NCBI RefSeq assembly: GCF_000381825.1
Contig: NZ_KB907126.1
Coordinates: 107,065 to 171,064, forward strand
From: Thioalkalivibrio sp. ALJT
Lineage (GTDB): Bacteria > Pseudomonadota > Gammaproteobacteria > Ectothiorhodospirales > Ectothiorhodospiraceae
Direction: 5' to 3'
Length of the DNA stretch: 64,000 nucleotides
A program made the position numbers and the translations under genes. This document shows, piece after piece, positions 17,361 through 26,152 of this stretch. How positions within the stretch are numbered: the first letter of the stretch is position 1; each line of letters begins with the position of its first letter. Under the pieces are notes generated by a model. It saw nothing but the letters and a program-made list of their open reading frames with translations. It made no database searches and was not told the origin of the DNA.

Positions 17361-18008
17361 ATGAACGCCGCAAAGCGAGAAGCCATCTTCGAGCGCCTGA
17401 AGGCGGCGAATCCCGAGCCGACCACCGAGCTCGAGTACGACACCCCCTTCGAACTCCTGATCGCGGTCATCCTGTCGGCCCAGGCCACGGATGTCGGCGT
17501 CAACAAGGCCACACGCCGCCTCTACCCCGTCGCCAATACCCCCGAGGCCATCCTCGATCTGGGGCTGGACGGGCTGAAGGAACACATCAAGACCATCGGC
17601 CTGTACAACGCCAAGGCCGAGAACGTAATCAAGACCTGCCGCATCCTGGCCGAACGCCATGGCGGCGAGGTGCCGCGGGATCGCGAATCGCTGGAGGCCC
17701 TGCCGGGTGTGGGCCGCAAGACCGCCAACGTCATCCTCAACACCGCCTTCGGCGTCCCCACCATCGCGGTGGACACCCATATCTTCCGGGTCGCCAACCG
17801 CACCGGGCTGGCCAGGGGAAAGACCGTGCTCGAGGTGGAGAAGCGCCTGATGCGCCTGACCCCGAAGGCCTACTTGCAGGACGCCCATCACTGGCTGATC
17901 CTGCACGGCCGCTATGTCTGCAAGGCCCGCAAACCGGAATGCTGGCGCTGCCCGATCGCGGACCTGTGCGAATACAAGGCCAAGACCCCGCCGCCCGCGG
18001 GCGCCTGA
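17361..18008 (+). CDS. nth: Endonuclease III (DNA glycosylase/AP lyase)
   Basis: 215 residues. It removes oxidised pyrimidines in base excision repair. The helix-hairpin-helix LEALPGVGRKTANVILNTAF contains the catalytic Lys, VDTHIFRVANR contains the catalytic Asp, and the [4Fe-4S] ligands form C-x6-C-x2-C-x5-C (VCKARKPECWRCPIADLCEY). Length is near E. coli Nth (211). ATG 17361 matches the family start (MNAAKREAIFERL); an in-frame ATG six codons earlier is less likely. It follows the rnf region, as in E. coli. Confidence 0.97.
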   Translation: MNAAKREAIFERLKAANPEPTTELEYDTPFELLIAVILSAQATDVGVNKATRRLYPVANTPEAILDLGLDGLKEHIKTIGLYNAKAENVIKTCRILAERHGGEVPRDRESLEALPGVGRKTANVILNTAFGVPTIAVDTHIFRVANRTGLARGKTVLEVEKRLMRLTPKAYLQDAHHWLILHGRYVCKARKPECWRCPIADLCEYKAKTPPPAGA

Positions 18009-18034
18009 CACCCCCAACTCCGAGGACAACCCGC

Positions 18035-18460
18035 ATGTACGGCAACCGTGACCAGATCCGTACCCAGTTCGTCGACGCCTGGCAGAAGGCGCAGGCCGGC
18101 GAGGCCGTCACCGACCTGGAGCAGCAACTGGTGGACGTGATCTCGGAACACCCCGAGTACCACGAATACCTGAAGGACCGCGAGACCGCGCTGACCGGCG
18201 AGTTCCCGCCGGAGCTGGGCACCTCCAATCCGTTCCTGCACATGGCGATGCACCTGAGCCTGCGCGACCAGGCGCGTACCGACCGGCCCGCGGGCATCCG
18301 CGAACTGCACCAGGGCCTGTGCGCCCGGTTTGGCGTGATGGACGCGGAACACCGGATGATGGAATGCCTCGGCCAGACCCTGTGGGAGGCCCAGCGCAGC
18401 AACAGGGCACCGGACGAGAACGCCTACCTCGAGTGCCTCAAGCGCCTGGCGAGCCGGTAG
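18035..18460 (+). CDS. DUF1841 protein
   Basis: 141 residues of the uncharacterised DUF1841 family, recognised by MYGNRDQIRTQFVDAWQKAQ, LEQQLVDVISEHPEYH and NPFLHMAMHLSLRDQARTDR with the family His residues. Helical and soluble by inspection. It lies 26 bp after nth. Its last 23 bases overlap the 3' end of the convergent RND transporter gene on the other strand, so no terminator separates them. Confidence 0.85.
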   Translation: MYGNRDQIRTQFVDAWQKAQAGEAVTDLEQQLVDVISEHPEYHEYLKDRETALTGEFPPELGTSNPFLHMAMHLSLRDQARTDRPAGIRELHQGLCARFGVMDAEHRMMECLGQTLWEAQRSNRAPDENAYLECLKRLASR

Positions 18461-21400
18461 CCGGCGCGGGCTGGCGATCCAGTCCCAACCGATCCAGCAG
18501 CACCAGCATCGCGGGGGTGAACAGCAACGTCAGCGGCGTGGCAATGAACAGCCCCCCGGCGATCGCGGTCGCGAGCTGCACCCAGAAGCCGGTCACCGGC
18601 GCCCCGACGTAGAAATCCCTGCCGGCGAAGTCCACGGTCCAGGCCAGCACCATCGGCATCAGACCGAGGATGGTGGTGATCGCGGTCAGCAGCACCGGCC
18701 GCATGCGTTGGGCCGCCGCGCGCAAGGCCGCCTCCAGGGCATCCAGCCCGCGTCGACGCTGCTCGTTGTAGGTGTCGATCAGCACGATGTTGTTGTTCAC
18801 CACGATCCCGGCCAGCGCCAGTACCCCGATCCCGCTCATCACGATCCCGAATGGCTCGCCGCGCAGCAGCAGGGCCAGCAGCACCCCGGCAGTGGAGAAC
18901 ACGATCGCCGACATCACCAGCAGCGCCTGCGAGAAGCGGTTGAACTGGGTAACCATCATCGCCAGCATCAGGAACAGCGACAGCGCAAAGGCCGCGAGCA
19001 GGAAGCGCGCCGCCTCGGCCTGTTCCTCGGCCTGGCCACGAAACCGCAGCTGCACCTCCGGGTCCAGGTCCATGCCGGCGATGCGCGCCTCCAGCGCCCG
19101 CTGGCGCTCGTCCACCAGGAAACCGCTGGCCGCATCCGCCTCCAGGGTGTAGGCACGGTCGCCGTCGCGGCGCTTGATCAGGCCGGTGGCCGGTACCGGC
19201 ACCAGTTCCGCGAAATGCGCCAGCGGCACCAGCCCGGTCGCGCCCGGCAGATTCAGGGTGGCCAGCTGCTGCAGGTGGCGCTGCTCCGCCGGCAGGCGCA
19301 GGCGGATATCCACCTCCTCGTCGCTGTAGTCCGGGCGGTAACTGCCAAGCTGGATGCCGCGAGTCAGCAGCTGCACACCCTCGCCCAGCAGCGGCACATC
19401 CACGCCAAAGCGCGCCGCCTGTTCGCGGTCGAAGCGCACCTCCAGCTCCACCCCGGGCAGCGGCAGATCGTCGGTCACATCCTCGAAGCCGCCCAGCTCG
19501 TCCATCGCCGTCCGGACCTCGCGGATCACCGGCGCAATGCGGTCGGCCTGGCGACTGGAGGCCTCGACCACGATCGGCCGGCCCTCGCGCGGCCCGCGTT
19601 CCTGGGCGCGAAACTGCAGGCGGATACCCGGCAGGTCGGCGGTACGCTCGCGCAGCTCCTCGATGATCGCGGCCGCCGGCGGGCGCTCGCGCCAGGAGAC
19701 CAGTTCCAGCTGGATCAGCCCGATGACATCCTCGGGGTAATCGCCCTGCAACCGCCCGAGCTGGGTACCGATGGTCCGCGCATAGACATGCTGGATCTGC
19801 GGCACCCCCTGCAGGCGCCCCTCCACCTGGCGCACCAGGGCGTCCGCCTCCCACACCGACAGGTCGCCGCGCGCCTGTACCTGCACCTGCACGAAGTCGG
19901 GCTCCACCTGCGGGAAGAACTCCACCCCGCGCCCCTGCTGGGCATACAGCGCATAGGCGGCGGCGACCAGCGCCAGCGTGCCCGCGAGCGTCCAGACGGG
20001 GCGGCGCACCAGCGGCTTCAGCAGGCGGATATAGGCGCGGGTCAGACCCTGCAGTTCGTCATAGCGGCCCTCCTCGGCCGCGCGCACGTAGCGGCTCTGG
20101 GCCGCGTTGATCGGCCGGTTCTGGCCAATCACCGACCCCAGCGCCGGGATGAACACCAGTGCCATCGCCAGCGAGGCGATCAGGGTCACGATCACCGTAG
20201 CCGGCAGGTAGACGATGAACTCGCCGACCATGCCGGGCCACAGCAGCATCGGCGCGAACACCGCCAGCGTGGTCCCAATCGCGGTGGTGATCGGCCAGGA
20301 CATGCGCTGCGCCGCGGCGCGGAACGCCTCCCGCCGCGGCATGCCCTCGGCCACATAGCGGTCGGCAAGCTCCACCACCACGACCGCACCGTCCACCAGC
20401 ATGCCGACCACCAGGATAAGCCCGAACAGCACCACCACATTGAGCGTGAAGCCCATCAGGTAGATCGCCAGGATGCCGCCGAGGAAGGCCCCGGGGATCG
20501 CCATGCCCACCAAAAGGGCCGCGCGCGCCCCCATCATCGCCAGGATCACCAGCGCCACGATCAGCACCGCGGCGATCACGCTGTTCTCGAGATCGCCCAG
20601 CAGGTCGTCGACATCGCGCGCCATGTCCTGCAGGTAGGTGACCTCGACCGTCTCCGGCCAGTCGGCCCGCGCCGCCTCGATGGTCGCGCGCGCGGCCGCC
20701 ACCACCTCCAGGATGTTGGCCTCCGAGGCCTTGCGGATCTCCAGCGACACCGAGGGCTGGCCGTCGATGCGGGTGAAGCCTTCCGGGTCCAGATAGCTCT
20801 GGCGGACCTCGGCGACATCGCGCACCCGCACCACCGCGTCGCCCTCCACCCGGATCGCGGTATCCAGCACGTCGTCGACATCGTCGATGGTGCCCGGCAC
20901 CCGCAGCGGGATGCGGCCGGCCCCGGTATCCAGCGCCCCCGCCGCGATCAGGCGGTTGTTGCGTTCGATCGCCCGGGTCAGTTCGTCGAACGACAGCTCG
21001 AAGGTCTCCAGCACCAGCGGATCGACCAGCACTTCCATCTGCTCCTCGCGGTCGCCGCCGACATCAGCCTCCAGCACCCCGGGGATCGCCTCCACGCGGT
21101 CGCGCAGGTCGCGCGCCAGACGCACCAGCGTGCGTTCGTCCAGCGCCCCGGACAGGTTCAGCGTGAGCACCGGGAACAGCGACAGATCGACCTCGGAGAC
21201 GCTCGGGTCCTCCGCCCCGGCGGGCAGTTCCGGGCGCACCTGGTCAACCTCCTCGCGCAGATCCGACAGGGCCCGGCGGTTGTCCCAGCCGGGCTCGAAG
21301 TCCAGCCGCACCAGGGCAAAGCCCTCGCCGGCCCAGGACTGCATCTCGTCCACCCCGGGCAGGGTCTGCAGCTCGCGCTCCAGCGGGCGCAGCATCAGGC

Positions 21401-21584
21401 GCTCCGCATCCTCCGGACTGACCCCCGGATACGGCACGGAGACAAAGAATATGGGGATGTCGATCTCGGGGGCCGCCTCCTTGGGCACCACCTGATAGGC
21501 GGTCGCGCCCAGCACCAGGATCAGCAGCAGGAACAGCAGCACCGTCCGGGCGTGCTCCACCGCCCAGGCGATCAGGGCCTTCAC
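18438..21584 (-). CDS. RND-family efflux permease
   Basis: 1048 residues with the RND layout: a first membrane helix at about 12-32, two large periplasmic loops (about 40-330 and 560-860) and eleven further helices. In helix 4 the proton-relay stretch reads VGMLVDGAVVVVELADRY, with one Asp where AcrB has two. Helix 10 holds the ALAGIVVNNNIVLIDTYNEQ block. It probably exports hydrophobic or amphiphilic compounds together with the adaptor encoded just upstream (four-base overlap). No outer-membrane factor gene is adjacent. Substrate cannot be read from sequence. Confidence 0.92.
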   Translation of the reverse strand: MKALIAWAVEHARTVLLFLLLILVLGATAYQVVPKEAAPEIDIPIFFVSVPYPGVSPEDAERLMLRPLERELQTLPGVDEMQSWAGEGFALVRLDFEPGWDNRRALSDLREEVDQVRPELPAGAEDPSVSEVDLSLFPVLTLNLSGALDERTLVRLARDLRDRVEAIPGVLEADVGGDREEQMEVLVDPLVLETFELSFDELTRAIERNNRLIAAGALDTGAGRIPLRVPGTIDDVDDVLDTAIRVEGDAVVRVRDVAEVRQSYLDPEGFTRIDGQPSVSLEIRKASEANILEVVAAARATIEAARADWPETVEVTYLQDMARDVDDLLGDLENSVIAAVLIVALVILAMMGARAALLVGMAIPGAFLGGILAIYLMGFTLNVVVLFGLILVVGMLVDGAVVVVELADRYVAEGMPRREAFRAAAQRMSWPITTAIGTTLAVFAPMLLWPGMVGEFIVYLPATVIVTLIASLAMALVFIPALGSVIGQNRPINAAQSRYVRAAEEGRYDELQGLTRAYIRLLKPLVRRPVWTLAGTLALVAAAYALYAQQGRGVEFFPQVEPDFVQVQVQARGDLSVWEADALVRQVEGRLQGVPQIQHVYARTIGTQLGRLQGDYPEDVIGLIQLELVSWRERPPAAAIIEELRERTADLPGIRLQFRAQERGPREGRPIVVEASSRQADRIAPVIREVRTAMDELGGFEDVTDDLPLPGVELEVRFDREQAARFGVDVPLLGEGVQLLTRGIQLGSYRPDYSDEEVDIRLRLPAEQRHLQQLATLNLPGATGLVPLAHFAELVPVPATGLIKRRDGDRAYTLEADAASGFLVDERQRALEARIAGMDLDPEVQLRFRGQAEEQAEAARFLLAAFALSLFLMLAMMVTQFNRFSQALLVMSAIVFSTAGVLLALLLRGEPFGIVMSGIGVLALAGIVVNNNIVLIDTYNEQRRRGLDALEAALRAAAQRMRPVLLTAITTILGLMPMVLAWTVDFAGRDFYVGAPVTGFWVQLATAIAGGLFIATPLTLLFTPAMLVLLDRLGLDRQPAPATGSPGA

Positions 21585-22708
21585 CGCAGGGCCTCGCCCA
21601 CCGGCTCCGGCTCGGCCGCGCCCGTCGATGCCTCCGTGGGCCGGGGCCGCACGGTCTCGCTCGGGGTCACGAAGCCGTGGCCGATGGTGATCACCCGCGC
21701 GCGCTCCGGCAGCCCGGTCACCCAGACGCCGTCCGTGGCGGCCCGGATCACCTCGACCGCGTGGAAGACCACCCGGTCGTCGTCATCCACCGTCTTCACC
21801 CCGACCCGGCCGCTGTCATCCAGCCCCATCCAGGCCGGCGACAGCTTGTGCGCCGCGACCGTCTCGGTCGGGATCTCGACCCCGGCGCTGATCCCCGAGG
21901 GCAGCGCCGCGCCGGCATTCGGGACCTCGACCTCCACACGGAAGGTCTGGGTGCCGACCTCGGCCACCCGCGAGACGAACCGCACCTCGCCCTCGGCGCG
22001 ACGCCCGTCGAGGAAGCGGATGCGCGCCGCCTGGCCCGGCTCCACGCGCCCGATCTGGTGCTGCGGCACATGCACCACCGCCAGCAGCGGGTCGTTGTCC
22101 ACGATCTCCGCCACCGGATCACCTCGACCCACGAAGTCGCCCCGCTCCGCCAGGCGCTGATTCACTACCCCGTCCACCGGGGCGATAATCCGCGTGTTGC
22201 GGATATCCAGCTCGATCGCCTCAAGCTCTGCCCGGGCGGCCTCGCGCTCGGCCTCGCGGGCCTCCAGCTGGGTGCGCGACACATGGCCCTGATCGTGCAG
22301 CCGCTGGGCGGCCTCGTATTCGCTCTCGGCCCCGCGCAGCCGCGCGATCGCCTGGCGCCGGCGTGCCTCGCGGTCGTCCATGCGCAGCCGCGCCAGCGGC
22401 GCGTCGGCGGCCACGCGTGCCCCGCGGGCCACCTCCCACTCGGCCACCTGGCCGGCGGTCTCGGCGCGCACCAGCACGCGCAGATCCGGCTCCACCCGCC
22501 CCTGCAGCACCAGCAGGCGCTCCACCGGCTCCGCCTCCAGCGCGGTCACGGCCACCGCTATCGGCTGCGGCGCGGCCGCCCGCGGCGCCTCGTCGGACTC
22601 GCGCCCGAGCATCCCCGAGGCGATCCAGAGGATCACCAGCAGCAGGATGCCCAGCGCGAGCAGCACGCGCGCCTGTCCGCGCAGGCGCTGCCACCAGGAA
22701 TCAGCCAT
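21581..22708 (-). CDS. RND periplasmic adaptor (membrane fusion protein)
   Basis: 375 residues. An N-terminal membrane anchor (VLLALGILLLVILWIA) without lipobox is followed by a split lipoyl domain (GRVEPDLRVLVRAETAGQV ... NTRIIAPVDGVV), a Glu/Arg/Ala-rich alpha-hairpin at about 125-175 and a beta-barrel domain. This is the HlyD/AcrA adaptor architecture. It bridges the permease to an outer-membrane channel. It overlaps the permease start by four bases, so the two form an operon. The C-terminal 30 residues are Pro/Glu-rich. Confidence 0.9.
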   Translation of the reverse strand: MADSWWQRLRGQARVLLALGILLLVILWIASGMLGRESDEAPRAAAPQPIAVAVTALEAEPVERLLVLQGRVEPDLRVLVRAETAGQVAEWEVARGARVAADAPLARLRMDDREARRRQAIARLRGAESEYEAAQRLHDQGHVSRTQLEAREAEREAARAELEAIELDIRNTRIIAPVDGVVNQRLAERGDFVGRGDPVAEIVDNDPLLAVVHVPQHQIGRVEPGQAARIRFLDGRRAEGEVRFVSRVAEVGTQTFRVEVEVPNAGAALPSGISAGVEIPTETVAAHKLSPAWMGLDDSGRVGVKTVDDDDRVVFHAVEVIRAATDGVWVTGLPERARVITIGHGFVTPSETVRPRPTEASTGAAEPEPVGEALR

Positions 22709-22738
22709 CGCCCCGTCTCCGCTGTGTGCCGACGGTAC

Positions 22739-23197
22739 TCATCTTGCCCCGCCGAACAGGCGCTGCCACCAGCGCCGGCGGCTGCCGGTCGGCGGCACTG
22801 CCGCCTCCAGATCCACCGGTGGCACCCGCGACAGCACCCAGCCCGGCAGCACGCGCAGGCCCGAAGACCCACAGCTGGCGCCAAGGTTATTCGGGTCAAA
22901 GATCTTCACGAACTCCGGTGCCTCGCGATCATCAACGTAGACGATCCCGCAGTAGTCCTCGTCGTGATCCTGGCGCAGCAGGATGTCGACCTCATCGATG
23001 AAACGCCGGAAAACATCCGCGCCGACCGGCGCCTCGGGCACCTGGTCGCCCACGGCGTAGACATACCAGCCGCTGTCGGCGCGGTCACGCAGCAACGCCC
23101 ACAACCGGTCCAGTTGCTCCCAGTACAGGATGCCGGTGGAACCGGCCTCGAAGCGTTGCAGGAATTCGGATTCGGGTCCTTCTGGCGCAGCATTCAT
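22739..23197 (-). CDS. Hypothetical protein upstream of RND operon
   Basis: 152 residues, family not recognised. Soluble alpha/beta composition with motifs GWYVYAVGDQVPEAP, DILLRQDHDEDYCGIVYVDD and VKIFDPNNLGASCGSSGLRV, and a basic C-terminus (SRRRWWQRLFGGAR). Two Cys occur near the middle. It is 30 bp upstream of the adaptor gene on the same strand and may be co-transcribed. ATG 23197 was chosen; the open frame upstream to 23329 has no support. Confidence 0.6.
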   Translation of the reverse strand: MNAAPEGPESEFLQRFEAGSTGILYWEQLDRLWALLRDRADSGWYVYAVGDQVPEAPVGADVFRRFIDEVDILLRQDHDEDYCGIVYVDDREAPEFVKIFDPNNLGASCGSSGLRVLPGWVLSRVPPVDLEAAVPPTGSRRRWWQRLFGGAR

Positions 23198-23563
23198 ACG
23201 GAGGTCCGTTTGGTCGGGAAAGGGGTTCCAGGCACCTGTCAGATTCTGGATGAGCAACGAGCATCCGCCACTCGCCGGGGCTCGGGACCGGATGCACTCG
23301 GCGAATCCCAGCAAGCGACGTGCGCCCATGAGGCATGGTGCGTTGCGCCACGTTCACGCGGATCGCCCGGAGCCGCCAGGCACCTGAACGGTACATACTC
23401 ACCGCTGCGTCGCGTTTGCCGGCGTTGAATGCGCGGTGACATACCGCCATTCTGCTACAGGTGAGCTGCGACGTCCTGCGCGCGGAATACCCGCAGCGGT
23501 TGCAGGGAACCCCCGGCCCGGTCCAGGCTCTTACAGGAAACGCTCAGCAGAAAAGACAATCCC
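23198..23563. other. Intergenic, no gene seen
   Basis: 366 bp between divergent genes. Short open frames here lack ribosome binding sites and family features. Promoters for both sides are expected, but no convincing boxes were identified. Confidence 0.5.
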
Positions 23564-23995
23564 ATGCGAACCATCTCCCACATCACCTCCCTGCGCGCCG
23601 AACCGGAAGAGGTCTTCGAGCTGTTGAGTCACGTTCCCAACTTTGTCGATCTCTGCGACCACGTCGAACAGATCGAGAGCCTGGACGACGACCGGTATCG
23701 CTGGACCATCCGCGCCGCCGGGATGCGCATGGACTTCGACGTCGAGGTCTGCAGCGCCATCGCGCCGGAACACTTTGCCTGGCGCTCCATTCGCGGGGTG
23801 CAGAACCGGGGGAGCTACCACCTGAGCCCCGAGGGCGAGGGCCGTACACGCGTGGAGTTCGAACTGGAGTACAAGCTGAATCCGATCCTCGATGCGGCGG
23901 TGCGGCGCGCCGCACAGTCCCTGGTCGACCGGGTGTCGGGCCAGCTGATGACCCGGGTGCAGCAGCGCCTGGACGCCGCAGCGGCCAGTTCCTGA
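23564..23995 (+). CDS. SRPBCC/polyketide-cyclase-like protein
   Basis: 143 residues with the START-like SRPBCC fold: RTISHITSLRAEPEEVFELL, then the VPNFVDLCDHVEQIE loop, FAWRSIRGVQNRGSYHL and a long C-terminal helix (AAQSLVDRVSGQLMTRVQQR). Members bind lipids, aromatic compounds or quinones; COQ10-like proteins are the closest flavour by eye. No catalytic residues can be assigned. Single gene; its 3' end faces the YihY-type gene across a hairpin. Confidence 0.75.
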   Translation: MRTISHITSLRAEPEEVFELLSHVPNFVDLCDHVEQIESLDDDRYRWTIRAAGMRMDFDVEVCSAIAPEHFAWRSIRGVQNRGSYHLSPEGEGRTRVEFELEYKLNPILDAAVRRAAQSLVDRVSGQLMTRVQQRLDAAAASS

Positions 23996-24006
23996 CCCTG
24001 CCGTAC

Positions 24007-24022
24007 CCCGCCAGAAGGCGGG
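24007..24022. terminator. Hairpin between convergent genes
   Basis: CCCGCC-AGAA-GGCGGG, a compact stem in the 29-bp gap between convergent genes. It lacks a T-run, so bidirectional termination is only suggested. Confidence 0.4.
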
Positions 24023-24024
24023 TG

Positions 24025-25392
24025 TCAGGCCGTCTCCGCCGCCGCGTTCGCGGCATCCGGGGGCACCAGCAGATCGCGCAGGGTGCGCCCGTTCAGACAC
24101 ATCTCGCGCGCGTGTTCCACCTCCTGCAATGTCGTCTCCACGCTCTGGCTGCCGCGCAGGCGGCGAATGGCGTGGTCGTCGCTGTCCTCGCGCAGTGCGG
24201 CCAGGATCGCATCCACGCGGATCGCATCCAGATCCCGCGCCGGCACCAGGTGGGAGGCCTCGCTCCCGGCGCGTAGCAACAGCCCGGCATCTTCCAGTCG
24301 TCTGGTGACCTCCACCAGCGCATTGCCGGGTATCGCCAGGCTCGCGGCCACCTCGTCCATGGTGGGAGCCGGGCGCCCGTCGTGGAAGCGCTGCCCCACC
24401 TGCTGCATCAGGTGCAGTCCCATGCGCTCCCGCGCCGCACCTGCCAGGTTCAGGCGCAGGCCGCGCACGTTCATGTATTCCGGATGCTGCACGAAAAAGG
24501 TCACGTTGGCGCCGATCAGCAGGATCAGCCACGCAAGATAGATCCAGATCAGCAACATGATCATGATCGCGAAGCTGGAGTAGATCGCCGCATAGCGGGT
24601 GGAACCCGCCACCATGTTGGCGAACACCCAGCCTACGCTCTGCCACAGCACACCCGCCACCACGGCCCCGATCAGCGCCGGAAGGATCTTGACCCGGGTG
24701 TTCGGCACGAACACGTAGATAAACGCGAACGCGGCGATGATCAGGATGTATGGCACCAGCCGCGAGATCTCGGTGATCAGCATGCCGAAGGGTTCGACCC
24801 CGGCAATCGCCTGCATCGCGGCCGAAGACATCACCGTCGCGGTAAGCCCCAGTGCCGAGACCACCAGTACCGGACCGATCAGGATCACGGACAGATAATT
24901 GGAGAAGCGCTGAGCCAGACTGCGGCTGTTCTCCACCCGCCAGATGGTGTTGAACGCCAGCTCGATCTTCTGCACCAGTGCAATCACCGTGTACACCAGG
25001 AACAACAGGCCCACGAAGCCGAGCACGCCCACGCGCATGTTGTCGACAAAGTCGAGCACGTTGTGGGCGATCTCCACCCCCTGCTCGCCCAGCGGCTCGA
25101 GCACCCCCAGCAGGAACGGCTCCACGGCGTTGTGGGCACCGAAGGCCTTCAGCACCGAAAACGACAGCGCCAGCAACGGCACCATGGACAGCAACGTGGT
25201 GTAGACCAGGCTCATCGCCCGCAAGGTCAATTGCCCCTCGGCGGCCTCGCGCACCAGCGCGAAAAGCCCCCGCAGCATGCCCAGCGGGAGCGCCTGCCAG
25301 GCGGGCAGTTGCGAGAGATCGGTGTCGTTGACCCGCTCCAGCAACCAGCGCCGCCGCAGGTCCAGACGTTCGACCAGGCCTAGCCTGGCCAT
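24025..25392 (-). CDS. YihY/UPF0761 membrane protein with C-terminal extension
   Basis: 455 residues. The membrane domain (about 50-310, six helices) has the YihY family blocks LRAMSLVYTTLLSMVPLLAL, IELAFNTIWRVENSRSL and LIWIYLAWLILLIGANVTFF. Once annotated RNase BN, the family is not a proven nuclease. Unlike the short E. coli YihY (about 290 residues), it has about 140 extra C-terminal residues. The segment TMDEVAASLAIPGNALVEVT followed by RRLEDAGLLLRAG resembles a winged-helix domain; that reading is inference. Confidence 0.85.
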   Translation of the reverse strand: MARLGLVERLDLRRRWLLERVNDTDLSQLPAWQALPLGMLRGLFALVREAAEGQLTLRAMSLVYTTLLSMVPLLALSFSVLKAFGAHNAVEPFLLGVLEPLGEQGVEIAHNVLDFVDNMRVGVLGFVGLLFLVYTVIALVQKIELAFNTIWRVENSRSLAQRFSNYLSVILIGPVLVVSALGLTATVMSSAAMQAIAGVEPFGMLITEISRLVPYILIIAAFAFIYVFVPNTRVKILPALIGAVVAGVLWQSVGWVFANMVAGSTRYAAIYSSFAIMIMLLIWIYLAWLILLIGANVTFFVQHPEYMNVRGLRLNLAGAARERMGLHLMQQVGQRFHDGRPAPTMDEVAASLAIPGNALVEVTRRLEDAGLLLRAGSEASHLVPARDLDAIRVDAILAALREDSDDHAIRRLRGSQSVETTLQEVEHAREMCLNGRTLRDLLVPPDAANAAAETA

Positions 25393-25431
25393 GGCGACAT
25401 CCTGGTGCTGTCGTTCTGCCTCACGCTGCCC

Positions 25432-26064
25432 CTACTTCTGCTGCCACTGGCCGCGTGCGTCCTGGTGCCAGTAACCGGACGGCGCCTCTTCCACCCAGAC
25501 GCGGGCAAAGGTCTCGCGGATCTGGCGTTCCCAGTCCGGGCGGTCATTGGCCCGCGCGATCTCCCGATAAAGCGATTCGCGATCCGAGTTCTCTTCGCTG
25601 ACCAGGCGCTGCACCGCGCTGCGATCCCGCAACGGCACCTCGGAAAGATCACGAATCACGACATCCCCGTTGTTGCCAAAGCCGATCGCCCCACTGCGAA
25701 AATGCGGTGCCAGCTGCGACGACCGGTCGCGCATGGAGGCACGGATACGGTTGATCGCCGGGGTCTGGATCTGCAGGTCGGGGCTCTGCGCGGCCGCCGG
25801 CGGAATCAGGCGGTCCAGTACCCAGGCCAGGGCCGGCATCGCGGCCTGGCCGGCATCGGGATCATGCCAGGCGCCGGTCTCGCCCTCCGTTGCGGCCCCG
25901 GAATCCTCCTCGGGGATCGCCTCGGGCACCTGCAGGGCATCCCGTACGATGGCGCGCGCCGCCTCTTCCGCGGCCGCGGTGGGAAAGTAGATATTGATGG
26001 TCACGCAACCCGCGAGCAGCGCCAACACCAGGGCCATGCCCGGAATACTCCAGAAAACCTTCAT
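25432..26064 (-). CDS. YnbE/YdbL-like fused lipoprotein (DUF1318)
   Basis: 210 residues. The signal sequence MKVFWSIPGMALVLALLAGC ends in a lipobox. Directly after the Cys comes VTINIYFPTAAAEEAARAIV, resembling the short lipoprotein YnbE. The C-terminal 100 residues (SSQLAPHFRSGAIGFGNNGD, then NSDRESLYREIARAN and GYWHQDARGQWQQK) match YdbL (DUF1318). In E. coli ydbH, ynbE and ydbL are three genes whose products cooperate in envelope phospholipid transport; here YnbE and YdbL appear joined. It lies downstream of the YdbH-like gene. Confidence 0.82.
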   Translation of the reverse strand: MKVFWSIPGMALVLALLAGCVTINIYFPTAAAEEAARAIVRDALQVPEAIPEEDSGAATEGETGAWHDPDAGQAAMPALAWVLDRLIPPAAAQSPDLQIQTPAINRIRASMRDRSSQLAPHFRSGAIGFGNNGDVVIRDLSEVPLRDRSAVQRLVSEENSDRESLYREIARANDRPDWERQIRETFARVWVEEAPSGYWHQDARGQWQQK

Positions 26065-26152
26065 GCCTGCTATTCCTTGTTCGGACGGGCGATTCCCGTG
26101 CGCCTCCCAATCTACACCATCATGCTGAACCGCAACCAAACGCCGCCCGCGA

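Noticed and set aside
18708-22160. 1150-residue plus-strand open frame antisense to the RND permease
   Set aside because: Composition is dominated by Arg, His and Gln, as expected from the reverse strand of GC-rich coding DNA; the minus-strand frame is a clear RND permease.
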